Assembly: GCA_038329645.1 (NCBI GenBank)
Contig: JBBQNG010000125.1
Location: 1-12,416 of the forward strand
Length of the DNA stretch: 12,416 nt
Source of the DNA: SZAS-79 sp038329645
GTDB lineage: Bacteria > Pseudomonadota > Gammaproteobacteria > Burkholderiales > SG8-39
Direction: 5' to 3'
The position numbers and the translations under genes were made by a program. How positions within the stretch are numbered: position 1 is the first letter of the stretch; each line of letters starts with the position of its first letter. Below are positions 1 through 5,882 of this stretch, piece by piece. The notes under the pieces were generated by a model. That model searched no databases and was not told the origin of the DNA. It was given only the letters and a program-made list of their open reading frames with translations.

Positions 1-767
1 TCCTGCTGCGCCAGTACTACGCGCGCGAACACGTCCCGCCGATGCGCCTGGATGTCTGCGTCGCGCACAGCCAGGGCGGCATCGCGCACCTGATGATGCA
101 GGGCATGGAGGACGAGCTCGCGCGCGCCGAGCACGAGCGCCGTGTCGCCTGCATCCTCACGCGTGTAGAGGTCGATCCGGAAGATCAGGCCTTCGGCAAT
201 CCCTCCAAGCCCATCGGCCCGTTCTTTTCCGCCGCCGAGGCGCGCGAGCTGGAAAAGCAGCTCGGCTGGACCATGATGGAGGACGCCGGGCGCGGCTGGC
301 GCTACATCGTGCCTTCGCCGCGGCCGCGCAGGATCCTCGACATCGACCTCATCGAATCGCTCTCCGAGCAGGGCATCGCCGTCATCGCGGCGGGCGGCGG
401 CGGCATCCCGGTCGTGCACCGCGCCGACCGCTCGCACCAGGGCGTCGCCGCGGTGATCGACAAGGACCTCACCTCGGCGCTGCTCGCCAACCAGCTCGGC
501 ATCGATACGCTCATGATCCTCACCGCAGTGCCCAAGGTCGCGATCAATTTCGGCAAGAAGAACCAGCGCTCCCTCGACGCGGTGAAGGCGAGCGAACTCA
601 TGGAATACCAGTCCGAGGGCCATTTCGGCAAAGGCAGCATGGGCCCCAAGATCGAGGCTGCCTTGTCCTTCATCGCCGGCGGCGGCAGCCGCGCCGTCAT
701 CGCGCACCTCGAGGAAGCGCTGCCTGCGCTCGAAGGCAGGACCGGCACGCATGTCATCGCTGGTTAG
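1..767 (+). CDS. arcC: Carbamate kinase, 5'-truncated by window edge
   Basis: Carbamate kinase transfers phosphate from carbamoyl phosphate to ADP, giving ATP, ammonia and CO2 in the cytoplasm. The reading frame is already open at base 3, before the first ATG at 42, and encodes family sequence there, so the true start lies outside the window. About 254 residues of the usual ~310 are visible. Family landmarks are SQGG near the N-terminus, NPSKPIGPF, the nucleotide-site segment AAGGGGIPV, VIDKDLTSALLA with its conserved lysine, the NFGKKNQR segment, and the C-terminal GKGSMGPKIEAAL. The last 17 nt overlap the start of the DUF2877 gene, which implies one operon. That neighbour favours a role after oxamate carbamoyltransferase in ureide catabolism over the arginine deiminase pathway. 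The family call is secure; the pathway is inferred. Confidence 0.95.
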   Translation, partial: LLRQYYAREHVPPMRLDVCVAHSQGGIAHLMMQGMEDELARAEHERRVACILTRVEVDPEDQAFGNPSKPIGPFFSAAEARELEKQLGWTMMEDAGRGWRYIVPSPRPRRILDIDLIESLSEQGIAVIAAGGGGIPVVHRADRSHQGVAAVIDKDLTSALLANQLGIDTLMILTAVPKVAINFGKKNQRSLDAVKASELMEYQSEGHFGKGSMGPKIEAALSFIAGGGSRAVIAHLEEALPALEGRTGTHVIAG

Positions 768-1560
768 GATTCTCTCGCTCGGGCGGTTTGCGCGCGTGGC
801 ACTGGCGCCGGGCGAGGCGCGCTTGATTGCAGTATTCGAGCACAGTGCCTATGTCGAAACTGCTGCCGGGCTAGCCTGCATCGGCGCGGTCGGCAACGGG
901 CCGCTCAATGCGCATTGCGACGCCCTGCCCTCCGGCCTTGCGGTCGACAATACGGTGAATGTCGACCTCGCGGGCGCCGTTCTTTGGCGTCTGAGGCCGG
1001 CGCCCGAGTGGGATGTTAGGACGGTCCGGGGCTCGCTGGAGCAATTGCGTACAGCCGCGCGCGGCAGATTGCCCGCGCAGGGTTTCGGCTTCCTGCTCGA
1101 TTCGGGCCGCGAGCGTCCTGCGCCGGTGAGGGCGTTGGCGTACTGGCTCGCCAATCCGGAAGGCGTCCCCTCGGGGGCAGCCGGCCTGATCGGCCTGGGT
1201 CCGGGCCTCACGCCTGCGGGCGACGATCTCATCGGCGGCGGCTTGTGTGCGCTCCATGCTACCGGGCGCGGCGTCATCGCGACACGGTTGGCGGCGTGGG
1301 CATTGCCTCGCGCTCGCGAAGGAACGAATCGAATCAGCTACGCGCATCTAGCGTGCGCGGCCGAAGGCGAATGCGCCGAGGCGGTGAACGAAGCGATCGT
1401 GGCGATTCTCGCGGGAGGGACGGTGAACCTGACCCGCATCGACTCGATCGGCCACACCTCCGGCTGGGACGCGCTGGCGGGAGCAGTAGTGGCCTTGGAC
1501 GCGTTGACTGCACTGGTAGAATCACCAATCTCCCCGTCTGTGAACACCGTTCCGCGATGA
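751..1560 (+). CDS. DUF2877 (AllH/YlbF-like) protein, probable oxamate carbamoyltransferase subunit
   Basis: This 269-residue protein matches the size of E. coli YlbF (AllH, about 271). It carries the family signature GLGPGLTPAGDD at residues 148-159, a glycine-rich loop with two acidic residues. From memory of the literature, FdrA (AllF), YlbE (AllG) and YlbF (AllH) together make oxamate carbamoyltransferase, which phosphorolyses oxalurate to oxamate and carbamoyl phosphate, the substrate of carbamate kinase. Its 17-nt overlap with the upstream carbamate kinase gene supports that pairing. I see no signal peptide or membrane segment. No strong ribosome site precedes the ATG, consistent with translational coupling. 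The family assignment is firm; the exact reaction depends on AllF and AllG partners that would lie upstream of the window. Confidence 0.85.
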   Translation: MSSLVRILSLGRFARVALAPGEARLIAVFEHSAYVETAAGLACIGAVGNGPLNAHCDALPSGLAVDNTVNVDLAGAVLWRLRPAPEWDVRTVRGSLEQLRTAARGRLPAQGFGFLLDSGRERPAPVRALAYWLANPEGVPSGAAGLIGLGPGLTPAGDDLIGGGLCALHATGRGVIATRLAAWALPRAREGTNRISYAHLACAAEGECAEAVNEAIVAILAGGTVNLTRIDSIGHTSGWDALAGAVVALDALTALVESPISPSVNTVPR

Positions 1561-1940
1561 CCGCTGCGATGAAACGTACCGTTCTTGCGCTGGCCCTCGC
1601 CACAGGCGCCTCGCTGCTTCAGGCCGCCGACAAGGACCGGGCCTACTGGAGCCAGCGCCCCGATAGTTGCAAGGAGTTCCTCAAGGTGCACCCGACGGGA
1701 GAGCACCGGCCCGAGTCGGTGGCGGTCAAGAACTGGATTGCCGGCTACATCACGGCCTACAACCGGCAAACGCCGGACACCTACGACATCACGGGCAGCG
1801 CAGACTCCGAACGCGTGCTGCGCTCAGTCGACCGGTTCTGCAAGGACAACCCGCTCGCCGACCTCGCCGCTGCGATGGAAGCGGTGACCGCCGAGTTGCA
1901 CGCCACGCGCTACCAGACGCAGCGCCAGGCCGGGCACTAA
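1557..1940 (+). CDS. Small exported two-cysteine protein, HdeA/HdeB-like pattern
   Basis: The gene encodes 127 residues if started at the ATG that shares ATGA with the DUF2877 stop, or 123 from the ATG at 1569. Neither start has a clear Shine-Dalgarno sequence, so coupled translation is likely and the start is uncertain. Residues 5-23 form a Sec signal peptide (MKR followed by an Ala/Leu core, cleavage near LQA|AD). The mature part has two cysteines, C38 and C95, around a WIAGYITAYN segment, then RFCKDNPLADLAAAMEA. That spacing recalls small periplasmic HdeA/HdeB-like or Rap1a-like proteins with one disulfide. No function can be stated. It may sit in this operon only by position, since its job would be in the periplasm while its neighbours are cytoplasmic enzymes. 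Confidence 0.75.
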   Translation: MTAAMKRTVLALALATGASLLQAADKDRAYWSQRPDSCKEFLKVHPTGEHRPESVAVKNWIAGYITAYNRQTPDTYDITGSADSERVLRSVDRFCKDNPLADLAAAMEAVTAELHATRYQTQRQAGH

Positions 1941-2033
1941 GCGCACGAGTCGCGATCGGGGTCGTGCGAACGAGCGGTGCGTGCCCGACGCACCGGTTCC
2001 CGGATAAGGCAGAATGCGTTTCCTTTTTCATCC

Positions 2034-2038
2034 AAGGA
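2034..2038 (+). promoter_or_regulatory. Ribosome binding site that fixes the FKBP start
   Basis: AAGGA lies 5 nt before the ATG at 2044. An in-frame ATG at 2014 would add ten residues (MRFLFHPRIA) that are not part of the FKBP fold and has no such site, so the shorter start is preferred. Confidence 0.7.
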
Positions 2039-2043
2039 TCGCC

Positions 2044-2382
2044 ATGCCCACCACCGCAAGCGGACTCACCTACCAGGACCTCGTCGAAGGCACCGGCGCC
2101 GAAGCCACCAAAGGCCAGCAGGTCAGCGTGCATTACACGGGCCGCCTCATGGACGGCACCAAGTTCGATTCGAGCAAGGACCGCAACGACCCGTTCGAGT
2201 TCCACCTCGGCGGCGGTCAGGTCATCAAGGGCTGGGACGAAGGCGTGGCCGGCATGAAGGTCGGCGGCACGAGGAAGCTCACCATCCCGCCGTCGCTCGG
2301 TTACGGCGCGCGCGGCGCGGGCGGCGTGATCCCGCCCAACGCGACGCTCGAATTCGAGGTCGAGTTGCTCGGCGTTATCTGA
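2044..2382 (+). CDS. FKBP-type peptidyl-prolyl cis-trans isomerase, single domain
   Basis: A 112-residue single FKBP domain that catalyses cis-trans isomerisation of X-Pro bonds and so assists folding. Conserved stretches are VSVHYTGRLMDGTKFDSS, FHLGGGQVIKGWDEGV, RKLTIPPSLGYG and VIPPNATLEFEVELL. These contain the usual active-site aromatic and aliphatic residues (Tyr of HYTG, Phe and Asp of KFDSS, the VI-W pocket, Tyr of GYG, Phe of LEFEVEL). No signal peptide, dimerisation arm or insert-in-flap domain is present, so it is a minimal cytoplasmic FKBP, unlike FkpA, SlyD or trigger factor. About 100 bp upstream and 90 bp downstream are non-coding, so it is probably transcribed alone. Confidence 0.95.
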   Translation: MPTTASGLTYQDLVEGTGAEATKGQQVSVHYTGRLMDGTKFDSSKDRNDPFEFHLGGGQVIKGWDEGVAGMKVGGTRKLTIPPSLGYGARGAGGVIPPNATLEFEVELLGVI

Positions 2383-2436
2383 GCCACTTTCTTAAACAAT
2401 AGATTTGCAAGATCCGCCAAGCGCGCGGCACACAAT

Positions 2437-2444
2437 CCAATTGG
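2437..2444. promoter_or_regulatory. 8-bp palindrome in the sulfatase leader
   Basis: CCAATTGG is a perfect palindrome 29 nt before the sulfatase start. A CACAAT element just upstream (2431-2436) could be a weak -10 box, but no well-spaced -35 was found. Operator function is a guess from position. Confidence 0.25.
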
Positions 2445-2450
2445 CTTGCC

Positions 2451-2462
2451 GTTTCCGGAAAC
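2451..2462. promoter_or_regulatory. 12-bp perfect palindrome before the sulfatase gene
   Basis: GTTTCCGGAAAC reads identically on both strands and abuts the AGGAG ribosome site of the sulfatase gene. A protein bound here, or the short hairpin it could form in the mRNA, could affect initiation. No regulator gene lies next to it in the window. Confidence 0.35.
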
Positions 2463-2475
2463 AGGAGCACTATTG
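2463..2475 (+). promoter_or_regulatory. Ribosome binding site and TTG start of sulfatase
   Basis: AGGAG (2463-2467) is followed after 5 nt by TTG at 2473. The frame is open further up, to another TTG at 2446, but that one has no ribosome site and would code through the palindrome. The first ATG, at 2500, would remove the first beta strand. TTG 2473 is therefore the best start, giving the family-typical N-terminus KAPNFLVIMSDEH. Confidence 0.75.
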
Positions 2476-3927
2476 AAAGCGCCCAATTTCCTGGTCATCA
2501 TGTCCGACGAGCACAACCCCAAGGTCGCGGGGTACGCAGGGCATCCCGTCGTGCAGACGCCCAACCTCGACGCGCTGGCCGCGCGCGGCACGGCTTTCAT
2601 GAGCGCCTATACGACGAGCCCCGTCTGCATCCCGGCGCGCGCCGGGTTCGCGTGCGGCAAGTACATCCACCAGATCGGCTTCTGGGACAACGCCGACGCC
2701 TACGACGGCACGATTCCCTCCTGGCACCACGTGCTGCGCGAGCGCGGGCACCGCGTCGTGTCGATCGGCAAGCTGCACTTCCACCTCGCGGGCGAGGACC
2801 ACGGATTTACGCAAGAGCAGATCCCCATGCACATCATCGAGGGCAAGGGCGATCTCATGGGCCTGGTGAGAGACGATCTGCCGCGCCGCGGCGCCGCCAA
2901 GAAGATGGCCGCGATGGCGGGGCCCGGCGAATCGCCGTACACGTTCTACGACAAGGAAATCTGCTCGCGCGCCCAGGTCTGGCTGCGCGAGGAAGGCGTC
3001 AAGGACGACGGCAAGCCGTGGGTGCTGTTCGTGTCCTTCGTGGCGCCGCATTTCCCGCTCACTGCGCCGCCTGAGCACTACTACAAGTACTGGAACCGCG
3101 ACCTGCCGATGCCCAAGCTCTACGCGCGCGAGCAGCGCCCGAAGCATCCGTATCTCGAGGATTACCGCAACTCGTTCTGCTACGACGACTACTTCGAGTC
3201 GGAAGCCGACGTGAAGCGCGCCATCGCCGGCTACTTCGGCCTCGTGTCGTACGTCGACGAGAACATCGGCAAGGTGCTGCGCGCGCTCGAGGAAGCCGGC
3301 CTCTCGGGCAACACGCGTGTAATGTACACGAGCGACCACGGCGACAACCTCGGCTCGAGGGGTCTCTGGGGCAAGTCGACGATGTACGACGAGATCGCCG
3401 GAGTGCCGCTGATCATGGCCGGGCCGGGCGTTCCTACAGGCAAGCGGATCGACACGCCGGTGAGCCACGTCGACTGCTACCCGACGATCGTCGAAACCGC
3501 AGGAGTGCCTTTCGCCTCAGTGAAGGACACGCACCCCGGGGTTTCGCTCCTCGACATCGCGGCAGGCAAGATCCCGGTGCGCAATGTTCTATCCGAATAC
3601 CACGGCATGGGCACCACGACCGGCGCGTTCGCGATCCGCAACGGCAAGTGGAAGTACGTGCACTACGCCAAATACGTTCCGCAGCTCTTCAACCTCGAAA
3701 CGGATCCCGACGAAACGAACGATCTCGCCGCCGACCCGAATCACGGCGGCATCCTCGCCGAATGCCGCGCAAAGCTCTACGCGATCTGCGACCCGGACGA
3801 AGTCGACCGCCGCGCCAAGGCGCGCCAGGCCGAATTGCTCGCCACGCATGGCGGGCGCGAGGCGGTGATAGCGCGCGGCGACCTCGGCTTCACGCCGGCG
3901 CCCGGCTTCGCCGCCGATTTCCAATGA
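2473..3927 (+). CDS. Type I sulfatase (arylsulfatase / choline-sulfatase-like)
   Basis: A 484-residue enzyme of the alkaline phosphatase/sulfatase superfamily, hydrolysing sulfate esters (or related phosphonate esters) through a formylglycine made from cysteine. The N-terminal strand ends in SDEH, with D12 and E13 as likely metal ligands. The formylglycine motif is CIPAR at C52-R56, a C-x-P-x-R form with Ala at the usual Ser. The second metal-binding segment SDHGDN has D288 and H289, and GLWGKS gives active-site lysine K301. The C-terminal subdomain has the usual LFNLETDPDETNDLA stretch. No signal peptide is visible, so the enzyme appears cytoplasmic and its substrate must be imported. Its stop overlaps the start of a Bug-type binding protein gene (ATGA), which suggests a dedicated transporter. 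The substrate cannot be read from the sequence; choline sulfate, aryl sulfates and phosphonate monoesters are all possible. Confidence 0.92.
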   Translation: MKAPNFLVIMSDEHNPKVAGYAGHPVVQTPNLDALAARGTAFMSAYTTSPVCIPARAGFACGKYIHQIGFWDNADAYDGTIPSWHHVLRERGHRVVSIGKLHFHLAGEDHGFTQEQIPMHIIEGKGDLMGLVRDDLPRRGAAKKMAAMAGPGESPYTFYDKEICSRAQVWLREEGVKDDGKPWVLFVSFVAPHFPLTAPPEHYYKYWNRDLPMPKLYAREQRPKHPYLEDYRNSFCYDDYFESEADVKRAIAGYFGLVSYVDENIGKVLRALEEAGLSGNTRVMYTSDHGDNLGSRGLWGKSTMYDEIAGVPLIMAGPGVPTGKRIDTPVSHVDCYPTIVETAGVPFASVKDTHPGVSLLDIAAGKIPVRNVLSEYHGMGTTTGAFAIRNGKWKYVHYAKYVPQLFNLETDPDETNDLAADPNHGGILAECRAKLYAICDPDEVDRRAKARQAELLATHGGREAVIARGDLGFTPAPGFAADFQ

Positions 3928-4904
3928 AAGCACTCAAGACGCTCGCGCTCTGCGCGACGCTGGCGGCGGCATCCGTCGCTGGCCCTGCAACGGCCCAGGG
4001 CTGGCCGGACAAGCCGATCCGCGTAGTCATCCCTTATCCGCCCGGTGGCGGGGTCGACTTCGTGTCGCGCGCCGTGAGCCAGCGCCTGGGCGAATCGCTC
4101 AGGGTTACGATGGTGCTTGACAACCGCGCCGGCGCTTCGGGCACGATAGGCGCCGACATCGTCGCCAAGAGCACGCCGGACGGCTACACGATGCTGATCG
4201 CGTCGCCTACGGAGGTCCTGGTCGGCCCCATCGTGGGGCAGAAGATGAACTACGATCCCGCGCGCGACCTCGCGCCCGTCACGCTGATCGGCGAGACGCC
4301 GCTGGTGATTGCGGCGCATCCATCGGTGCCGGCAAAGAACCTCGCGGAGTTCATCGCGCTGGCAAAGGCCGCCCCGGGCAAGTACGCGTACGGGTCGCCC
4401 GGCACCGGCAGCTCGATGCAGTTCGCGGGCGAGTCGCTGAATGCCCTCGCCGGAATCAGCGTGCTGCACGTGCCCTATCGCGGCGCCGCGCCGGTGGTCA
4501 CCGACCTGCTCGGCGGCCAGGTGCCGATCGGCATCGTCGGCATGCCACCGACCGTCCCGCATGCAAAGAGCGGCAAGCTCAGGATCCTTGCCGTCACCAG
4601 CGAGAAACGATCGTCGGCAATGCCGGAAGTGGCGGCGGTTGCCGAGCTGCCGGGCATGAAGGGATATCGTTTTACGAACTGGATGGGCGTCTACGTCGCT
4701 GCGAAGACGCCGCAGCCGATCATCGAACGATTGGCTTCCGAACTTGCCAAAATCGTGCGCGAGCCGGGTGTGCGCGAAAAGCTGCTGTCGCAGGGCGTCG
4801 AGCCGGTCGGCGATACGACCGCCGAGTTCGGCGCTTTCCTGAGGTCCGAGTTCGACGCCTATTCAAAGGTCGCGCGCGAGCGCAACATCCGCGCGACCGA
4901 GTAA
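3924..4904 (+). CDS. Bug-family tripartite tricarboxylate transporter substrate-binding protein
   Basis: A 326-residue periplasmic solute-binding protein of the Bug/TctC family, which delivers small organic acids to a TctA/TctB permease. A Sec signal peptide spans residues 1-25 (MKALK, hydrophobic core, cleavage after ATA before QGWP). Family hallmarks follow: WPDKPIRVVIPYPPGGGVD, DNRAGASGTIGADIVAKS, PDGYTMLIAS, the YGSPGTGSS ligand loop, HVPYRGAAPVVTDLLGGQV, and the C-terminal domain with LRILAVTSEKR. The start is the ATG of the ATGA overlap with the sulfatase stop, implying translational coupling. No TctA or TctB genes are in the window, so it either shares an unlinked permease or acts in sensing, as is common for Bug proteins in Burkholderiales. 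Its ligand is likely linked to the sulfatase substrate or product, which is inference. Confidence 0.95.
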   Translation: MKALKTLALCATLAAASVAGPATAQGWPDKPIRVVIPYPPGGGVDFVSRAVSQRLGESLRVTMVLDNRAGASGTIGADIVAKSTPDGYTMLIASPTEVLVGPIVGQKMNYDPARDLAPVTLIGETPLVIAAHPSVPAKNLAEFIALAKAAPGKYAYGSPGTGSSMQFAGESLNALAGISVLHVPYRGAAPVVTDLLGGQVPIGIVGMPPTVPHAKSGKLRILAVTSEKRSSAMPEVAAVAELPGMKGYRFTNWMGVYVAAKTPQPIIERLASELAKIVREPGVREKLLSQGVEPVGDTTAEFGAFLRSEFDAYSKVARERNIRATE

Positions 4905-4918
4905 CTCCCCTACACCGC

Positions 4919-4923
4919 GGAGG
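4919..4923 (+). promoter_or_regulatory. Ribosome binding site of aroQ
   Basis: GGAGG lies 10 nt before the ATG at 4934, within the 29-nt gap after the Bug gene. No terminator is apparent in that gap, so aroQ is probably read through from upstream. Confidence 0.5.
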
Positions 4924-4933
4924 TCCAGCTCAA

Positions 4934-5377
4934 ATGAAGATCCTCGTCCTGCACGGCCCCAACCTGAACCTGTTCGGGCGGCGCGAGCCGCACATCTACG
5001 GCACCACGACGCTGGCCGAAATCAACGCAAGCCTCGAATCGCTGGCGAAAGAATTGAAGGTGATCCTGGAGATCCTGCAGTCCAACCACGAGGGGGACCT
5101 GGTCGATTTCCTGCACAAGCACATCGATTCGGCGCAGGGTGCCCTCGTCAACCCGGCCGGGCTCACGCAGCATGGAGTGCCCTTGCACGACGCCATCAAG
5201 GCGATGCCCTTCCCCTCGGTCGAGGTGCACATGTCCAACATCGCCGCGCGGGAGCCCTGGCGGGCTCATTCCATCATCTCGCCTGCGGTCAAGGGCACGG
5301 TGCAGGGGCTGGGGTGGCGCTCCTACACCGCGGCGCTGCGCGCCCTGGTCGAGATCGCGCGCGAAACAAAGAACTAG
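4934..5377 (+). CDS. aroQ: Type II 3-dehydroquinate dehydratase
   Basis: A 147-residue type II dehydroquinase, catalysing reversible dehydration of 3-dehydroquinate to 3-dehydroshikimate. It serves the shikimate pathway or, running catabolically, quinate use. GPNLNLFGRREPHIYG holds lid residues R17 and Y22. N73, D86, H99 and R106 align with Asn75, Asp88, His101 and Arg108 of the M. tuberculosis enzyme with a constant offset of two, so the catalytic set looks complete. The loop after N73 reads NPAGLTQHG instead of the usual NPGAYTHTS, a clear divergence near the substrate pocket. It lies 29 nt after the Bug gene on the same strand. This context suggests a catabolic paralogue rather than the housekeeping copy, but only a whole-genome look for a second aroQ would tell. 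A lineage-specific AroQ-like enzyme with a different hydroxy-acid substrate is the alternative. Confidence 0.92.
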   Translation: MKILVLHGPNLNLFGRREPHIYGTTTLAEINASLESLAKELKVILEILQSNHEGDLVDFLHKHIDSAQGALVNPAGLTQHGVPLHDAIKAMPFPSVEVHMSNIAAREPWRAHSIISPAVKGTVQGLGWRSYTAALRALVEIARETKN

Positions 5378-5382
5378 GGGCC

Positions 5383-5405
5383 GCCTGCGCCCCCCCGCAG
5401 CAGGC
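5383..5405. terminator. Possible bidirectional stem-loop between convergent genes
   Basis: GCCTGC (5383-5388) pairs with GCAGGC (5400-5405) around an 11-nt C-rich loop, in the 28-bp gap between the stops of aroQ and the minus-strand gene. There is no T-tract, so intrinsic termination is doubtful. Confidence 0.3.
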
Positions 5406-5732
5406 CTACTTGCGGACCGCCTGCTTGTCGTGCTTTTCGCGCGCGATCTTGCGGCTCTCGCGGTCCTGCGCCTTCTCGATTTTGGCGCGCTCCTTCGGCG
5501 TCACTTTGCCGTCGGCCATGGCCTTGTTTTCCTTCTTCTGGATCTTGTCCTGGCCTTTCTCGAGGCGCGCGGCTTCCTTCGGCGTGAGCTGGCCCGACTT
5601 CACGCCCTGCTGGATGCGCTGCTCCTGCTCGGCCTGGCGCTTGTCGATGCGCGGGGTGCTCTGGACCTGCGCAAACGCCGGCAGGGTGAACGCGGCGATC
5701 ACGGCGGCCGCAACGATTTTCGATATTTTCAT
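5406..5732 (-). CDS. Exported lysine-rich protein with two LTPKE-type repeats
   Basis: A 108-residue protein with a clear Sec signal peptide (MKISK, Ala/Val/Ile core, cleavage after AFA before QVQS). The mature part is very polar, rich in Lys, Gln, Glu and Arg, and predicted helical. It contains two copies of a unit of about 30 residues: SGQLTPKEAARLEKGQDKI, then DGKVTPKERAKIEKAQDRE. Each has a [SD]G-x-[LV]-T-P-K-E turn, in which the Asp-Gly-x-x-Thr pattern faintly recalls an EF-hand-like loop, followed by a charged helix. An AGGAG ribosome site (complement of 5739-5747) precedes the ATG. I recall similar short proteins in Burkholderiales without an assigned function. It is divergent from the methyltransferase gene and shares a 150-bp control region with it. 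A periplasmic stress or ion-binding role is possible but unsupported. Confidence 0.85.
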   Translation of the reverse strand: MKISKIVAAAVIAAFTLPAFAQVQSTPRIDKRQAEQEQRIQQGVKSGQLTPKEAARLEKGQDKIQKKENKAMADGKVTPKERAKIEKAQDRESRKIAREKHDKQAVRK

Positions 5733-5811
5733 TTTGTCGCTCCTCTCTGGTTGCGTGGATGGCCCACATCCCCCTTAACGCAGGGGGCGGCGGCCCGGTG
5801 GCGCCCAATGT

Positions 5812-5826
5812 GTAAGCAGATGTTAC
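5812..5826. promoter_or_regulatory. Candidate response-regulator box in divergent promoter
   Basis: GTAAG-N5-GTTAC also reads as the inverted repeat GTAA-N7-TTAC and, one base earlier, as TGTAAG-N4-TGTTAC with 10-bp periodicity. Such 10-bp spaced half sites are typical of OmpR-family regulators (CpxR, RstA). It overlaps a weak possible -35 (TTACCC, 5823-5828) that is 18 bp from CATACT (5847-5852), placing it where an activator of the methyltransferase gene could sit. Confidence 0.35.
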
Positions 5827-5867
5827 CCCAGGCGGGAGGTTCAGCGCATACTCCAAGGCCCGACCCC

Positions 5868-5875
5868 GGAGGAGG
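5868..5875 (+). promoter_or_regulatory. Strong ribosome binding site of the methyltransferase gene
   Basis: GGAGGAGG lies 7 nt before the ATG at 5883. This site decides the start. The frame is open far upstream through unrelated sequence, and the next in-frame ATG is codon 68 inside the SAM motif. The signal peptide is therefore part of the gene product. Confidence 0.8.
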
Positions 5876-5882
5876 ATCGAAG

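Noticed and set aside
302..757. Minus-strand open frame opposite carbamate kinase
   Set aside because: Antisense shadow without ribosome site or recognisable domain.
2470..3468. Minus-strand open frame of 332 codons opposite the sulfatase
   Set aside because: Very Arg/Val/His-rich composition with no domain, a shadow of high-GC codons on the well-supported sulfatase gene.
5139..5882. Long upstream extension of the methyltransferase frame
   Set aside because: It crosses aroQ and the antisense of the repeat protein, has no domain, and a strong ribosome site sets the start at 5883.
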